Assembly (NCBI RefSeq): GCF_019203985.1 | Contig: NZ_JAGSPD010000001.1 | Location: 310,001 to 374,000 of the forward strand | Reading direction: 5' to 3' | Length of the DNA: 64,000 nucleotides | Source: Winogradskyella luteola | GTDB lineage: Bacteria; Bacteroidota; Bacteroidia; Flavobacteriales; Flavobacteriaceae | Shown: piece after piece, positions 25,294 through 33,124 of the stretch | How the letters are laid out: each line of letters starts with the position of its first letter | Position numbering within the stretch: position 1 is the first letter of the stretch | The notes under the pieces: model-generated | What the model saw: the letters and a program-made list of their open reading frames with translations, nothing else | What the model was told of the DNA's origin: nothing | The model's database searches: none | Made by a program: the position numbers and the translations under genes

Positions 25294-27147
25294 ATGAAAT
25301 TAAAGATTTACGAACTCCGTCAGAAAAATAAAAATCAAGTCAGTAAAACTAGAATTCTTATTGCCGCCCTATTTTTAATTTCCTCATTTACTTATGCCCA
25401 AACCGACAAACGTTTAAAAGGCATTGAAAAACAGTTTAATTCTGTTTTGGAAAGTACTAAAACACCCGGTTTTGCCGTGGCTATAGTAGAAGGTGATAAG
25501 ATAATATATGCCAAAGGTTTTGGCTATGCGGATTATGAAAATAAAGTGCCTGCAGATGCCAATACACTTTTTGCCATAGGTTCATCTACAAAAGCTTTTA
25601 CTTCTGCTCTTTTGGGTGTTCTTAGAGAAGATGACAAGCTATCCTTTGATGATAGTCCGTTAAAATATGTGCCAGATTTAGAGTTTTACAATGATGAAAT
25701 GAACAATAACATCATCATTAAAGATTTAATGCGTCATAGTACAGGTTTGCCAAGACATGATGGTGCTTGGTACTTTTTTCCAAGTCATAGTAAAGATACT
25801 TTGGTGGCTCGTATAAAACATCACGAACCCTTTACGGGAGTGCGACAACAGTGGTATTACAATAACTTTGGATTTTTATTGCAAGGTGTTATTGCAGAAA
25901 AGATTACAGGAAAGACTTGGGAAGAAAATATAGAAGATAAATTCTTTAAACCTTTGGGCATGAACCGTTCTAAAACAAGGATTGACGGTATGAAAAACAG
26001 CACCAATGCCGCTTTTGGTTATAATTTGGACGAAGACAGAACTATCGAAAAAATGGACTACTACGATATTGCAGGTATGTCACCAGCTGGTAGTATTAAC
26101 AGTAGTGTTAACGATATGAGCAAATGGTTAATGACTTGGATTAACAAAGGAAAGTATGGTGAGGAGCAAGTGATCCCTGAAAAATATATAACAGAAGCTA
26201 TGAGCTCACAAATGGTTGCTGCTGCAGGTTTTCCCAATAAAGAATTACCAGGCGTACAATATGCTAATTATGGCTATGGTTGGTTTTTACATTCTTACAA
26301 AGGGCATTATATGGTAGAACATGGTGGCAACATTGATGGTTTCTCTGCAAGTGTAGCATTATACCCTACAGATAGTTTGGGTATTGTGGTATTAGCTAAC
26401 CAAAATGGTTCTGCCGTACCACGATTAATACGAAATATTGCCGCAGACCACATGCTTAAAGTAGAAAAAACAGAATGGGCAAAACAGCATAAAGAGGATT
26501 TAGAAAAAGCACTAAAAGCACAAGAAGAAGCCAAAGAAGGTTCTGAATCCTCTAATGTTAAAGGCACAAAACCATCTCATGCCAAGCTAGACTATACCGG
26601 TGCTTACGAGCATAAAGGCTATGGTAAAGTGGACATTATCGTAGAGAATGACAGCCTCTTTACACAACTCAATGAGAAAAGGCAATATTTACATCATTAC
26701 CATTACGATACGTTTGAACTTATTGATGTTAATGAAGGTAAAGTAGACACAGCAGCTATCGGAGGGTCTTTAAAAATCACCTTCAGCACCAATGAAGCTG
26801 GTGATATTGACTATGGACGTGTTGGCATCGAGCCCATGTTAGATCCTATTGCTTTTAAACGTACGCCTAATACTATTGATGTTGATATTGAAACCTTAGA
26901 ACGTTATGTCGGTAAATATGATTTAATGGGCACAGAAATAAAGGTATACATTAAAGATGAAAATGTGCTCTATGCTTTTGTACCTAACCAACCAGAATAT
27001 GAACTTGTACCAACAGCAGCACATAAGTTTAACCTTAAAATTTTAGACGGTTTTAAAGTGGAATTTATTGAAGTTGATGGTGAGTTTAATGAGGTAAAGT
27101 TTATACAACCAAACGGCACTTTTGTAGCGAAGCGAAAAGCTGAGTAA
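25294..27147 (+). CDS. Serine hydrolase (beta-lactamase class C / PBP-like)
   Basis: A 617-residue exported serine hydrolase. The signal peptide ends near residue 35 (LFLISSFTYAQ). The SxxK motif is Ser97-Ser-Thr-Lys100 in FAIGSSTKAF, the YxN motif is in WYYNNFG, and the third box is HGG in VEHGGNIDG. An Ala/Glu/Lys-rich linker (about residues 390-425) leads to a C-terminal beta domain of the DUF3471 type. Homologues include D-aminopeptidases and esterases; true beta-lactamase activity is unlikely to follow from sequence alone. Accessory block 2 starts after it. Confidence 0.9.
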   Translation: MKLKIYELRQKNKNQVSKTRILIAALFLISSFTYAQTDKRLKGIEKQFNSVLESTKTPGFAVAIVEGDKIIYAKGFGYADYENKVPADANTLFAIGSSTKAFTSALLGVLREDDKLSFDDSPLKYVPDLEFYNDEMNNNIIIKDLMRHSTGLPRHDGAWYFFPSHSKDTLVARIKHHEPFTGVRQQWYYNNFGFLLQGVIAEKITGKTWEENIEDKFFKPLGMNRSKTRIDGMKNSTNAAFGYNLDEDRTIEKMDYYDIAGMSPAGSINSSVNDMSKWLMTWINKGKYGEEQVIPEKYITEAMSSQMVAAAGFPNKELPGVQYANYGYGWFLHSYKGHYMVEHGGNIDGFSASVALYPTDSLGIVVLANQNGSAVPRLIRNIAADHMLKVEKTEWAKQHKEDLEKALKAQEEAKEGSESSNVKGTKPSHAKLDYTGAYEHKGYGKVDIIVENDSLFTQLNEKRQYLHHYHYDTFELIDVNEGKVDTAAIGGSLKITFSTNEAGDIDYGRVGIEPMLDPIAFKRTPNTIDVDIETLERYVGKYDLMGTEIKVYIKDENVLYAFVPNQPEYELVPTAAHKFNLKILDGFKVEFIEVDGEFNEVKFIQPNGTFVAKRKAE

Positions 27148-27161
27148 TACTCTAAAAATAC

Positions 27162-27179
27162 GTAAGGTTACGTATAAAA
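27162..27179 (+). repeat. Left border motif of accessory block 2
   Basis: GTAAGGTTACGTATAAAA matches the motif at 16714-16731 at 16 of 18 positions. It begins 15 bases after the serine hydrolase stop and runs directly into a hairpin at 27175-27243. Confidence 0.55.
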
Positions 27180-27243
27180 AACAATGTGCTTTACTACTAA
27201 ATTTGAGATATAAAACATAGTGGAGCTAAAAGCATTGTTTTTA
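27175..27243. repeat. Imperfect hairpin at the left side of block 2
   Basis: AAAAAACAATGTGCT on the left pairs with AGCATTGTTTTTA on the right, with two unpaired bases in the left arm and a loop of about 40 bases. GTTGGCTAC follows at 27251. It could terminate the serine hydrolase transcript or be a recombination-site-like structure. Confidence 0.5.
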
Positions 27244-27276
27244 GTTCTCTGTTGGCTACAATAAAAAAACAACCGA

Positions 27277-28365
27277 ATGAATAAACGAATACACAAATTT
27301 ATTTCATCTTTTTTTAAAGGATTTGTTCCAATTATATATATGATATTTATCCTTGCTGGAATAATTTCAGCTTTAGTATCTGGTTTAATTGAATATGAAG
27401 TTTTTTCAGAATTATATAAAAAAAGTATTGGCGATTCAAGTTGGTTAATCTTTTCAGTTCCCTTTTTAGTTGTTTTCTCATTTGAGATAGTAAAAATCTT
27501 CCTCATTTTTCTAAACAAGCAATCAGATATTAGTGCAAATTCACATTATTTTAAAGACAAAAGACATTTTTTGAATTTGAGATATATTCTAATTTTCGTG
27601 TCTTTTTTATCAACTCTAATTTATTCATTTTATAACTTACAAAATCCAGAATACGAACTGTTATTAAAGCAAAAAAAAACTGAATTAACATCAAAATTTG
27701 AATTAGATAGAGATGCAATAAACAAAACTTATGATGACCAATTAGAAATACAAACAAAGGAAGTTGATGCGCAAATAGCACTTTATGATGGCAGAATGGT
27801 TACTGAAGAGGATTATAAATTTGCTGGAAGACAAGAATTCAGAGGACCAAGATTTAAAGAAGCTAAAAAAAATAAGGAAGCACAGGAAAAAAGAAGAAGC
27901 CAAATAATAAATACAGTTAATAACAAGAGAAATATTGAAATTGGAGAATTATCTGCTAAACTAGAAACTGATAAACTTAATGCTGAAAATAATTTGAATA
28001 AATCGAATATTGCTGGAAACAAAATGCTTAAAGCAACATTAGGAACGTTTAAAAAGAATTTCCCTGAATGGTCTTACATTCTAATTGTATTTATATTAAG
28101 CTTAATATTGAGTGTTGGATTAGAATATATTATTTGGTCTTCATTTACTGTATTAGCTATGAATCACGGAGAAATATTTGATTTCGGCATTCAAGCAGGG
28201 AAATACGAAAATGCAACGGAAACTGAAATTAAAATGAACCAAGCAGATGCTAATAAAGAAATTCAAACTGTCGCAAATTTGGCAAGGTCAATCGTCAATA
28301 CTGTAAAGGAAAAATCTGATGATTTATTTAAAAGAGGAAAAAATCAAATAAGAAATAATAAATAA
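27277..28365 (+). CDS. Uncharacterised membrane protein with long coiled coil
   Basis: A 362-residue protein with no recognised domain. Three hydrophobic segments lie in residues 14-125, then a charged region of about 120 residues (KQKKTELTSKFELDRDAINK to KLNAENNLNKSN) that looks like a coiled coil, a fourth hydrophobic segment (WSYILIVFILSLILSVGLEY), and a polar tail. The coil would lie on one side of the membrane between helices 3 and 4. Arg is almost always AGA and Gly mostly GGA, unlike the CGT-rich flanking genes, which suggests different ancestry. First of three unknown genes in accessory block 2. Confidence 0.75.
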   Translation: MNKRIHKFISSFFKGFVPIIYMIFILAGIISALVSGLIEYEVFSELYKKSIGDSSWLIFSVPFLVVFSFEIVKIFLIFLNKQSDISANSHYFKDKRHFLNLRYILIFVSFLSTLIYSFYNLQNPEYELLLKQKKTELTSKFELDRDAINKTYDDQLEIQTKEVDAQIALYDGRMVTEEDYKFAGRQEFRGPRFKEAKKNKEAQEKRRSQIINTVNNKRNIEIGELSAKLETDKLNAENNLNKSNIAGNKMLKATLGTFKKNFPEWSYILIVFILSLILSVGLEYIIWSSFTVLAMNHGEIFDFGIQAGKYENATETEIKMNQADANKEIQTVANLARSIVNTVKEKSDDLFKRGKNQIRNNK

Positions 28366-28386
28366 GTTTAACTAAAAGTTTTAGAT

Positions 28387-28932
28387 ATGAGTAATTTACC
28401 AAAAAAAAATGACAATAACCCATTAGTTAATCACGACAACTTTGCAAAAGAAATTAGTGATAAAAAAAATGATGCGCAAGTTATATTAAAAAGAAAAGTT
28501 ACTTTATTGCAAAGGATATTTCCAACGGTAGAACAAAAGGAAACTATCAAACACAGTGCTGCAATTCTTGAACAAGAATCAAAATCTGATTTAGAAAAAA
28601 GAAGAATGCATAATGAGTTTTTTAACCAAGCTTTACAAGCAACTTTTGATAAATATTTAACAGAAGGAGCAGAATCAATTCAGAAAGGTTTGACATCAAA
28701 TTTTGCTGCAAATAAAGCTGCTTTAGATAAAGAGATAGTTAGCTTGACAAAAGATTATTTCGCTCAAATGGAACTTGATGAAGAAGAAATCTTTAAAATG
28801 AAAAGTGAGAATATGAGAAATAGACAACTTAAAATGCTAAATGATAGAATTGATGAATTTGAAAGAACAATTCAGAATTTAATGCAAAAATATGAAGATG
28901 CTACAAATAAAAGTGTTGGAAAAAAAGACTAA
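28387..28932 (+). CDS. Uncharacterised coiled-coil protein
   Basis: A 181-residue soluble, highly charged, helical protein. An N-terminal polar region (PKKNDNNPLVNHDNF) is followed by predicted helices with heptad-like spacing to the end (EEIFKMKSENMRNRQLKMLN, DEFERTIQNLMQKYEDATNK). No membrane segment, no signal and no known domain. It starts 21 bases after the membrane protein gene and overlaps the following lipoprotein gene, so the three form one transcript. It could interact with the coiled coil of the upstream protein; this is a guess. Confidence 0.7.
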   Translation: MSNLPKKNDNNPLVNHDNFAKEISDKKNDAQVILKRKVTLLQRIFPTVEQKETIKHSAAILEQESKSDLEKRRMHNEFFNQALQATFDKYLTEGAESIQKGLTSNFAANKAALDKEIVSLTKDYFAQMELDEEEIFKMKSENMRNRQLKMLNDRIDEFERTIQNLMQKYEDATNKSVGKKD

Positions 28933-29353
28933 TTTTTTATTACTTTTTATAAGTGTCTTGACTTTACTATCGTGTGAGACAAATTATACAAAGGATGATT
29001 ATCTCAAGGACTATGAACGCTTTGTAGTTGATATAAAAAGAGATTGGAGAGAATTTAATGAGTCTGATTGGTTAACCAAAGACAAAATTAATGATGACTT
29101 TTATAATTCAAAATATAATAAGTTCCAAGGCGAACTTTCTTCAAGCGAAAAAGTACGAGTTCAGAGATTCAACTTTGTTTTTAGATTTTATAAAGGAGAT
29201 ATAACTATTAAATCACTAATAGCTGGAGAATATAATAATTTATTTAAAGATTTGGCGATTGAAGTAAATGACATAATTAGAGAATTAAGAATAGGGTTTA
29301 ACGATTTAGAAAACGAAAGAACAACTATCTTAATTGATAAACTTTTGGAATAA
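28892..29353 (+). CDS. DUF6565-like lipoprotein
   Basis: A 153-residue predicted lipoprotein (lipobox in FISVLTLLSCE). The mature part is helical and charged, with KDDYLKDYERFVVDIKRDW and KDKINDDFYNSKYNKFQGEL, a spacing that resembles DUF6565 family proteins. The ATG at 28892 gives a 14-residue basic head and a 41-base overlap with the previous gene; the GTG at 28913 or TTG at 28916 would give a more standard signal peptide and a shorter overlap. Function unknown; third gene of accessory block 2. Confidence 0.62.
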   Translation: MKMLQIKVLEKKTNFLLLFISVLTLLSCETNYTKDDYLKDYERFVVDIKRDWREFNESDWLTKDKINDDFYNSKYNKFQGELSSSEKVRVQRFNFVFRFYKGDITIKSLIAGEYNNLFKDLAIEVNDIIRELRIGFNDLENERTTILIDKLLE

Positions 29354-29367
29354 ATTACTGTTGCCAA

Positions 29368-29486
29368 CAATGTATAAAAATAGTAGCGGTTTAATCGCTT
29401 TATCGAAAGTAAAATATATAAATCAAACAACTGTAACAAACCGAAAAGTTAGTGCTTAAAATCCGCTACTTTTCATATACAAGAAC
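29368..29486. repeat. Large imperfect hairpin / right border of block 2
   Basis: The left arm near 29370-29400 (TGTATAAAAATAGTAGCGGT, then TTAATCGCTT) pairs with the right arm 29451-29486 (AGTGCTTAAAATCCGCTACT, then TTTCATATACAAG), with a few bulges and a loop of about 50 bases. The right arm matches 19529-19564 at 32 of 36 positions. TTGCCAACAATG precedes the left arm. The size and shape resemble integron attC-like sites, but no integrase or verified core site is present. Confidence 0.6.
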
Positions 29487-29499
29487 ACTCAAAACAAAA

Positions 29500-29523
29500 A
29501 AGACCATCCTCACAGATGGTCTT
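29500..29523 (-). terminator. Terminator of ndk
   Basis: A perfect 9-base stem AAGACCATC/GATGGTCTT with a 6-base loop. On the minus strand it is followed by a T-rich run, as expected for ndk, which ends 26 bases away. Confidence 0.8.
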
Positions 29524-29548
29524 TTCAATTTTATACAAATACTTTTTC

Positions 29549-29968
29549 TTAAAACATCTCTCTACCAGAAAAATGGAACGCACCTTCAATAGCGGCATTA
29601 TCATCACTATCGCTTCCATGTACAGCGTTTTCGCTAATGGAATCTGCAAACATTTTACGGATCGTACCTTCTGCAGCATCAGCTGGGTTAGTAGCACCGA
29701 TCAAAGTTCTAAAATCTTCAACAGCGTTATCTTTTTCTAAAACAGCCGCAACAATTGGTCCACGAGTCATATACTCTACTAATTCTGGGAAGAATGGACG
29801 CTCTTTATGGATGGCGTAAAACTCCTGAGCATCAGCAGTCGTCATTTGGGTTAACTTCATTGCTACGATTCTAAATCCTGAAGCAGTAATTTTTTCTAAT
29901 ATTGCGCCAATGTGTCCTTTTTCAACAGCATCTGGCTTTAACATTGTAAATGTTCTGTTAGTTGCCAT
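29549..29968 (-). CDS. ndk: Nucleoside diphosphate kinase
   Basis: Transfers the gamma phosphate between nucleoside tri- and diphosphates through a phosphohistidine, balancing NTP pools; cytosolic. Signature [18 protein letters not shown] opens the protein and the catalytic histidine is His117 in [13 protein letters not shown]. The short 139-residue form is complete. It has its own promoter and terminator and is monocistronic. Confidence 0.97.
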   Translation of the reverse strand: MATNRTFTMLKPDAVEKGHIGAILEKITASGFRIVAMKLTQMTTADAQEFYAIHKERPFFPELVEYMTRGPIVAAVLEKDNAVEDFRTLIGATNPADAAEGTIRKMFADSISENAVHGSDSDDNAAIEGAFHFSGREMF

Positions 29969-29991
29969 GTATAGTTTTTTTAAATGTGGTG

Positions 29992-30021
29992 CAAAAGTAA
30001 GCTATTTCTCTAATTTATCAA
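29992..30021 (-). promoter_or_regulatory. ndk promoter
   Basis: On the minus strand TTG (30019-30021) and TACTTTTG (29992-29999) are separated by 19 bases, a full match to the Bacteroidota consensus TTG-N19-TAnnTTTG. It lies 24 bases upstream of the ndk start. Confidence 0.75.
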
Positions 30022-30093
30022 GCTTAGCATTTATTAAATTAATGTTAGGATATAATCGTCAATTCGATTAAAATTACTTCTCTGAAATTTTGC

Positions 30094-30216
30094 ACTTCGA
30101 CAAGCTCAGTGAAACTATAGAGAACTATTGGAGCATATGCTTTGTTATCCTTGCGTAGGCAGGAATCCACAAAATCTCTCGAAAATAGATTCCTAACCAA
30201 GTACAAAATGACAATC
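30094..30216. repeat. Dispersed intergenic repeat remnants
   Basis: The 322-base gap between ndk and the DHH gene holds, besides the ndk promoter, a patch of repeat-like sequence: TTCGACAAGCTCAGTGAAAC, TTGCGTAGGCAGGAATCC, TCTCTCGAAAATAGATTCC and a terminal AAAATGACAATC. The TGCG-n-AGGCA-n-GAATC and TCTCTCGAA parts recur at 60193. These are common flavobacterial intergenic elements with no coding potential. Confidence 0.6.
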
Positions 30217-30290
30217 GTACCATAAAACATTGTCTTAATTTCATATTAAAATAGTTTTCAAAACCTCTAAAAATTGTAAATTCGCCTCTT

Positions 30291-31325
30291 ATGATTAAAG
30301 CGCAAATTTTAGAACTAAAAGAACTTTTAAGTACACCTAAACACATCGTCATTGTACCACATAAAAATCCCGATGGTGATGCAATGGGCTCTACTTTAGG
30401 CTTGTATCATTATTTAAAAACGTACAATCACAAGGCGACAGTAATTGCACCTAATGATTATCCTGATTTTTTAAAATGGTTACCGGGAGATGATAAAGTT
30501 TTGAAATTTGAAACGCAACCTGAAGACAGTGAAATGCTTATTGAAAAAGCAGACATATTGTTTACTTTAGATTTCAATGCATTTCATCGTGCTGGAAACA
30601 TGGCAGAAGTCTTAGAAAATTCTGAGGCCATCAAGATTATGATAGACCACCATCAGCAACCCGATGATTATGCCAAATACACGTATTCTGATGTGAGCAT
30701 GTCTTCTACTTGCGAAATGGTGTATAATTTCATTGAAATGCTGGGTGATACCAACAGAATTGACGCGGCTATGGCGACCTGTCTCTACGTTGGTATTATG
30801 ACAGATACCGGTTCTTTTCGTTTTCCTTCAACTACAAGTAAAACGCATCAGGTCATCGGAAATCTAATTGAAAGCGGAGCAGATAATTCGCAAATTCACA
30901 ATAATGTATTCGACTCAAATAGTTATAGCCGTTTACAATTATTAGGAAGAGCCATGCAAAACCTTAAAGTGATTCCAGAACTGCGAACAGCCTATACCAC
31001 ACTTTCGCAAGCAGAACTGGATGAATTCAATTTTAAAAAAGGAGACACCGAAGGTTTTGTTAATTATGGATTGTCGTTAGAAGGTATCATCTTTGCAGCA
31101 ATCTTTATTGAAAATAAACAAGAAGACATAATAAAGATTTCTTTGCGAAGTAAAGGTGAATTTTCCGTGAACGAATTTTCCAGAGCGCACTTTAATGGTG
31201 GAGGCCATACCAATGCAGCTGGTGGACGCAGCGAAACTGATATGCAATCTACCATTGACAAATTTATTAGTATATTACCGCAGTATAAAAATGAATTGTC
31301 CCAACCGACCAATAATGGGCATTAA
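30291..31325 (+). CDS. DHH/DHHA1 phosphoesterase (NrnA-like)
   Basis: A 344-residue cytosolic manganese-dependent phosphoesterase of the NrnA type, which degrades nanoRNA and 3',5'-bisphosphates or linear dinucleotides. The DHH domain has HKNPDGDAMGSTLGLYHYL, the DFN motif in TLDFNAFHRAGN, and IMIDHHQQPDDY. The C-terminal DHHA1 domain closes with GGGHTNAAGG. A TAAATTCG box (30277-30284) just upstream fits the -7 consensus at seven of eight bases. GldI follows 10 bases later. Confidence 0.92.
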   Translation: MIKAQILELKELLSTPKHIVIVPHKNPDGDAMGSTLGLYHYLKTYNHKATVIAPNDYPDFLKWLPGDDKVLKFETQPEDSEMLIEKADILFTLDFNAFHRAGNMAEVLENSEAIKIMIDHHQQPDDYAKYTYSDVSMSSTCEMVYNFIEMLGDTNRIDAAMATCLYVGIMTDTGSFRFPSTTSKTHQVIGNLIESGADNSQIHNNVFDSNSYSRLQLLGRAMQNLKVIPELRTAYTTLSQAELDEFNFKKGDTEGFVNYGLSLEGIIFAAIFIENKQEDIIKISLRSKGEFSVNEFSRAHFNGGGHTNAAGGRSETDMQSTIDKFISILPQYKNELSQPTNNGH

Positions 31326-31335
31326 TTTATTCAAG

Positions 31336-31869
31336 ATGAGGAACCTACTAATAATACTTATTTTAACGTCATTTTGCTTCAGTTGTAAATCACCCGAAGC
31401 CAGAATGCCAGAGTCTGTACAATCGGGTTCCTTCTTAAAAGAATCAGCCAAGCGTAACAAAAAACTGAATGAGAAAGAAAAACAGCTCATTCAAAATATT
31501 ATAAAAAGTAATCCTGACAAAAACTATATTGCTTCCGAAAGCGGATTTTGGTATTATTACAATACAAAAGTTGAAAACGATACCATACAACCAGAGTTTG
31601 GAGACATTGTAGATTTTAATTTTAATGTCTCTGATATCAGCGGCAAAGAAATCTATGCCAATGAAAACAAGACCTATGTTATGGATAAACAAGAATTATT
31701 CACAGGTCTGCGTGAAGGATTAAAACTCATGAAACCAGAAGAAAGTATCACCTTTATTTTTCCATCGCAAAAAGCGTATGGCTACTATGGTGATGATAAT
31801 AAAATAGGAACCAACATTCCTTTAATTTGCGAAGTAACATTAAATACAATAACACAAGAAAATGATTAA
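31336..31869 (+). CDS. gldI: Gliding motility-associated peptidyl-prolyl isomerase GldI
   Basis: A lipoprotein of the FKBP-type peptidyl-prolyl isomerase family associated with gliding and type IX secretion, 177 residues from the ATG at 31336. The lipobox is in LTSFCFSCKSPEA. The FKBP core is visible as FGDIVDFNFNVSDISG, the GLREGLKLMKPEE turn, and FPSQKAYGYYGDDNKIGTNI. An upstream open frame back to 31195 only overlaps the DHH gene and lacks a signal, so it was not used. It overlaps the next gene by eight bases. Confidence 0.88.
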   Translation: MRNLLIILILTSFCFSCKSPEARMPESVQSGSFLKESAKRNKKLNEKEKQLIQNIIKSNPDKNYIASESGFWYYYNTKVENDTIQPEFGDIVDFNFNVSDISGKEIYANENKTYVMDKQELFTGLREGLKLMKPEESITFIFPSQKAYGYYGDDNKIGTNIPLICEVTLNTITQEND

Positions 31870-33022
31870 AAAAGCACTTACAGCACTCGTTGTATTACTC
31901 GTATTGGTAAATATTTCTTGCCAAGAACGTTATCCTAATTTAGAAGATGGACTTTATGCCGAATTTGTAACCAACAAAGGAACCATGCTTGCAGAACTTT
32001 ATTACGATAAGGTTCCTGTAACCGTTGCCAATTTTGTAGCCTTAGCAGAAGGTAATCATCCAATGGTTAAGGAAGAATTCAAAGGCAAGCGTTATTACGA
32101 TAGCATTACTTTTCATCGTGTGGTCAATAACTTTATGATTCAAGGTGGTGACCCCACAGCATCTGGCAGTGGTGATCCTGGATACAAATTTCCAGATGAA
32201 TTTCACCCAGAATTAAAGCACGACAAACCAGGAGTGCTATCAATGGCCAATCCAGGCAGAGATGCCAATGGAAGCCAGTTTTTTATTATGGAAAAAGAAT
32301 GGCCAAGTTTAGATGACAGACACGCCGTTTTCGGACAAGTTATAGAAGGTATGGATGTACACGATTCTATTTCTAATGTTAAAGTTATCGATCCTAGTAG
32401 AAGAAACCATAAACCTGTTGAAGATGTTGTTATTACTGAACTAAACATCATCAGAAAAGGCAAGGATGCTAAGTTCTTTGATGCACCAAAGGTATTTGAA
32501 GAAGAGATGCCAAAAATAAAAGAGAAGCAAGAAAAACTAAAAGCTGAAGCGAGAAAAAAAGCTGAAGAATTAGCAAAAAAGGCTAAGGCTGATTGGCTTA
32601 AGAAAAATGAAGAATTAGAAGGTCGCCGTATAGATTCACCAACAGGAATGGCTATGATTTTCACTCATGAAGGCGATGGTGTAAAACCAACTTCAGCCCA
32701 GCGTGTAAATATTGATTGTGCGGGTTATTTTGAAGATGGCACTTTGTTTTGGACAACTTGGAAAGACGTAGCCGAGAAGAATGGAAAATATGACGAACGC
32801 CAAGAAAAAGCAGGACGTTACGCTCCTTTCCCTATGCCATATAATGAAACAGCTAGTTTAGTTGCTGGATTTAGAGAAGCCATGCTAAATATGAAGGTTG
32901 GTGATAAAGCCAGAGTGTTTATACCGTATTATTTAGGCTATGGTGAAACAGGTAGACCACCAGTTATTCCTGGAAAAACCAATCTTGTTTTTGATATTGA
33001 AATAGCAGGCATTGCAGAATAA
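31862..33022 (+). CDS. Lipoprotein with cyclophilin and FKBP isomerase domains
   Basis: A 386-residue predicted lipoprotein (VLLVLVNISCQE) with two different proline isomerase folds. Residues about 25-200 are a cyclophilin: ITFHRVVNNFMIQGGDP, LSMANPGRDANGSQFFI and the LDDRHAVFGQVIEGMD strand. A lysine/alanine-rich helix (about 215-250) links to an FKBP domain with FREAMLNMKVGDKARVFIPY and GYGETGRPPVIPGKTNLVFDIE. It would fold periplasmic or surface proteins, perhaps T9SS or gliding cargo given its coupling to gldI. That target is inference. Confidence 0.9.
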   Translation: MIKKALTALVVLLVLVNISCQERYPNLEDGLYAEFVTNKGTMLAELYYDKVPVTVANFVALAEGNHPMVKEEFKGKRYYDSITFHRVVNNFMIQGGDPTASGSGDPGYKFPDEFHPELKHDKPGVLSMANPGRDANGSQFFIMEKEWPSLDDRHAVFGQVIEGMDVHDSISNVKVIDPSRRNHKPVEDVVITELNIIRKGKDAKFFDAPKVFEEEMPKIKEKQEKLKAEARKKAEELAKKAKADWLKKNEELEGRRIDSPTGMAMIFTHEGDGVKPTSAQRVNIDCAGYFEDGTLFWTTWKDVAEKNGKYDERQEKAGRYAPFPMPYNETASLVAGFREAMLNMKVGDKARVFIPYYLGYGETGRPPVIPGKTNLVFDIEIAGIAE

Positions 33023-33044
33023 CATCAAAATAACATAAACTATA

Positions 33045-33070
33045 AAATCCCCAATACTGGGGATTTTTTT
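33045..33070 (+). terminator. Terminator after the cyclophilin-FKBP gene
   Basis: AAATCCCC (33045-33052) and GGGGATTT (33059-33066) form an 8-base stem with a 6-base loop followed by a T run to 33070, ending the DHH-gldI-isomerase transcript. Confidence 0.85.
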
Positions 33071-33124
33071 GTGCGCAAATCTCATTTACATTGGTTTTAA
33101 TATTAACCCATAAAATGTAAAACA

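Noticed and set aside
25294-27147. Calling the serine hydrolase a class C beta-lactamase resistance gene
   Set aside because: The three active-site boxes fit the whole PBP/esterase superfamily, and the C-terminal DUF3471 domain is typical of non-lactamase members.
16653-29490. A complete integron with integrase, or an insertion sequence
   Set aside because: No integrase, transposase or target duplication was found in the window; only border-like motifs and hairpins are present, so the cassette idea stays a hypothesis.
31195-31335. Longer N-terminus for GldI
   Set aside because: It would overlap the DHH gene by about 130 bases and bury the lipoprotein signal; the ATG at 31336 is far better.
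32203-32664. 153-residue minus-strand open frame inside the cyclophilin-FKBP gene
   Set aside because: Low-complexity Phe/Ser-rich translation, antisense to conserved domains; a shadow of the Lys/Glu-rich linker.
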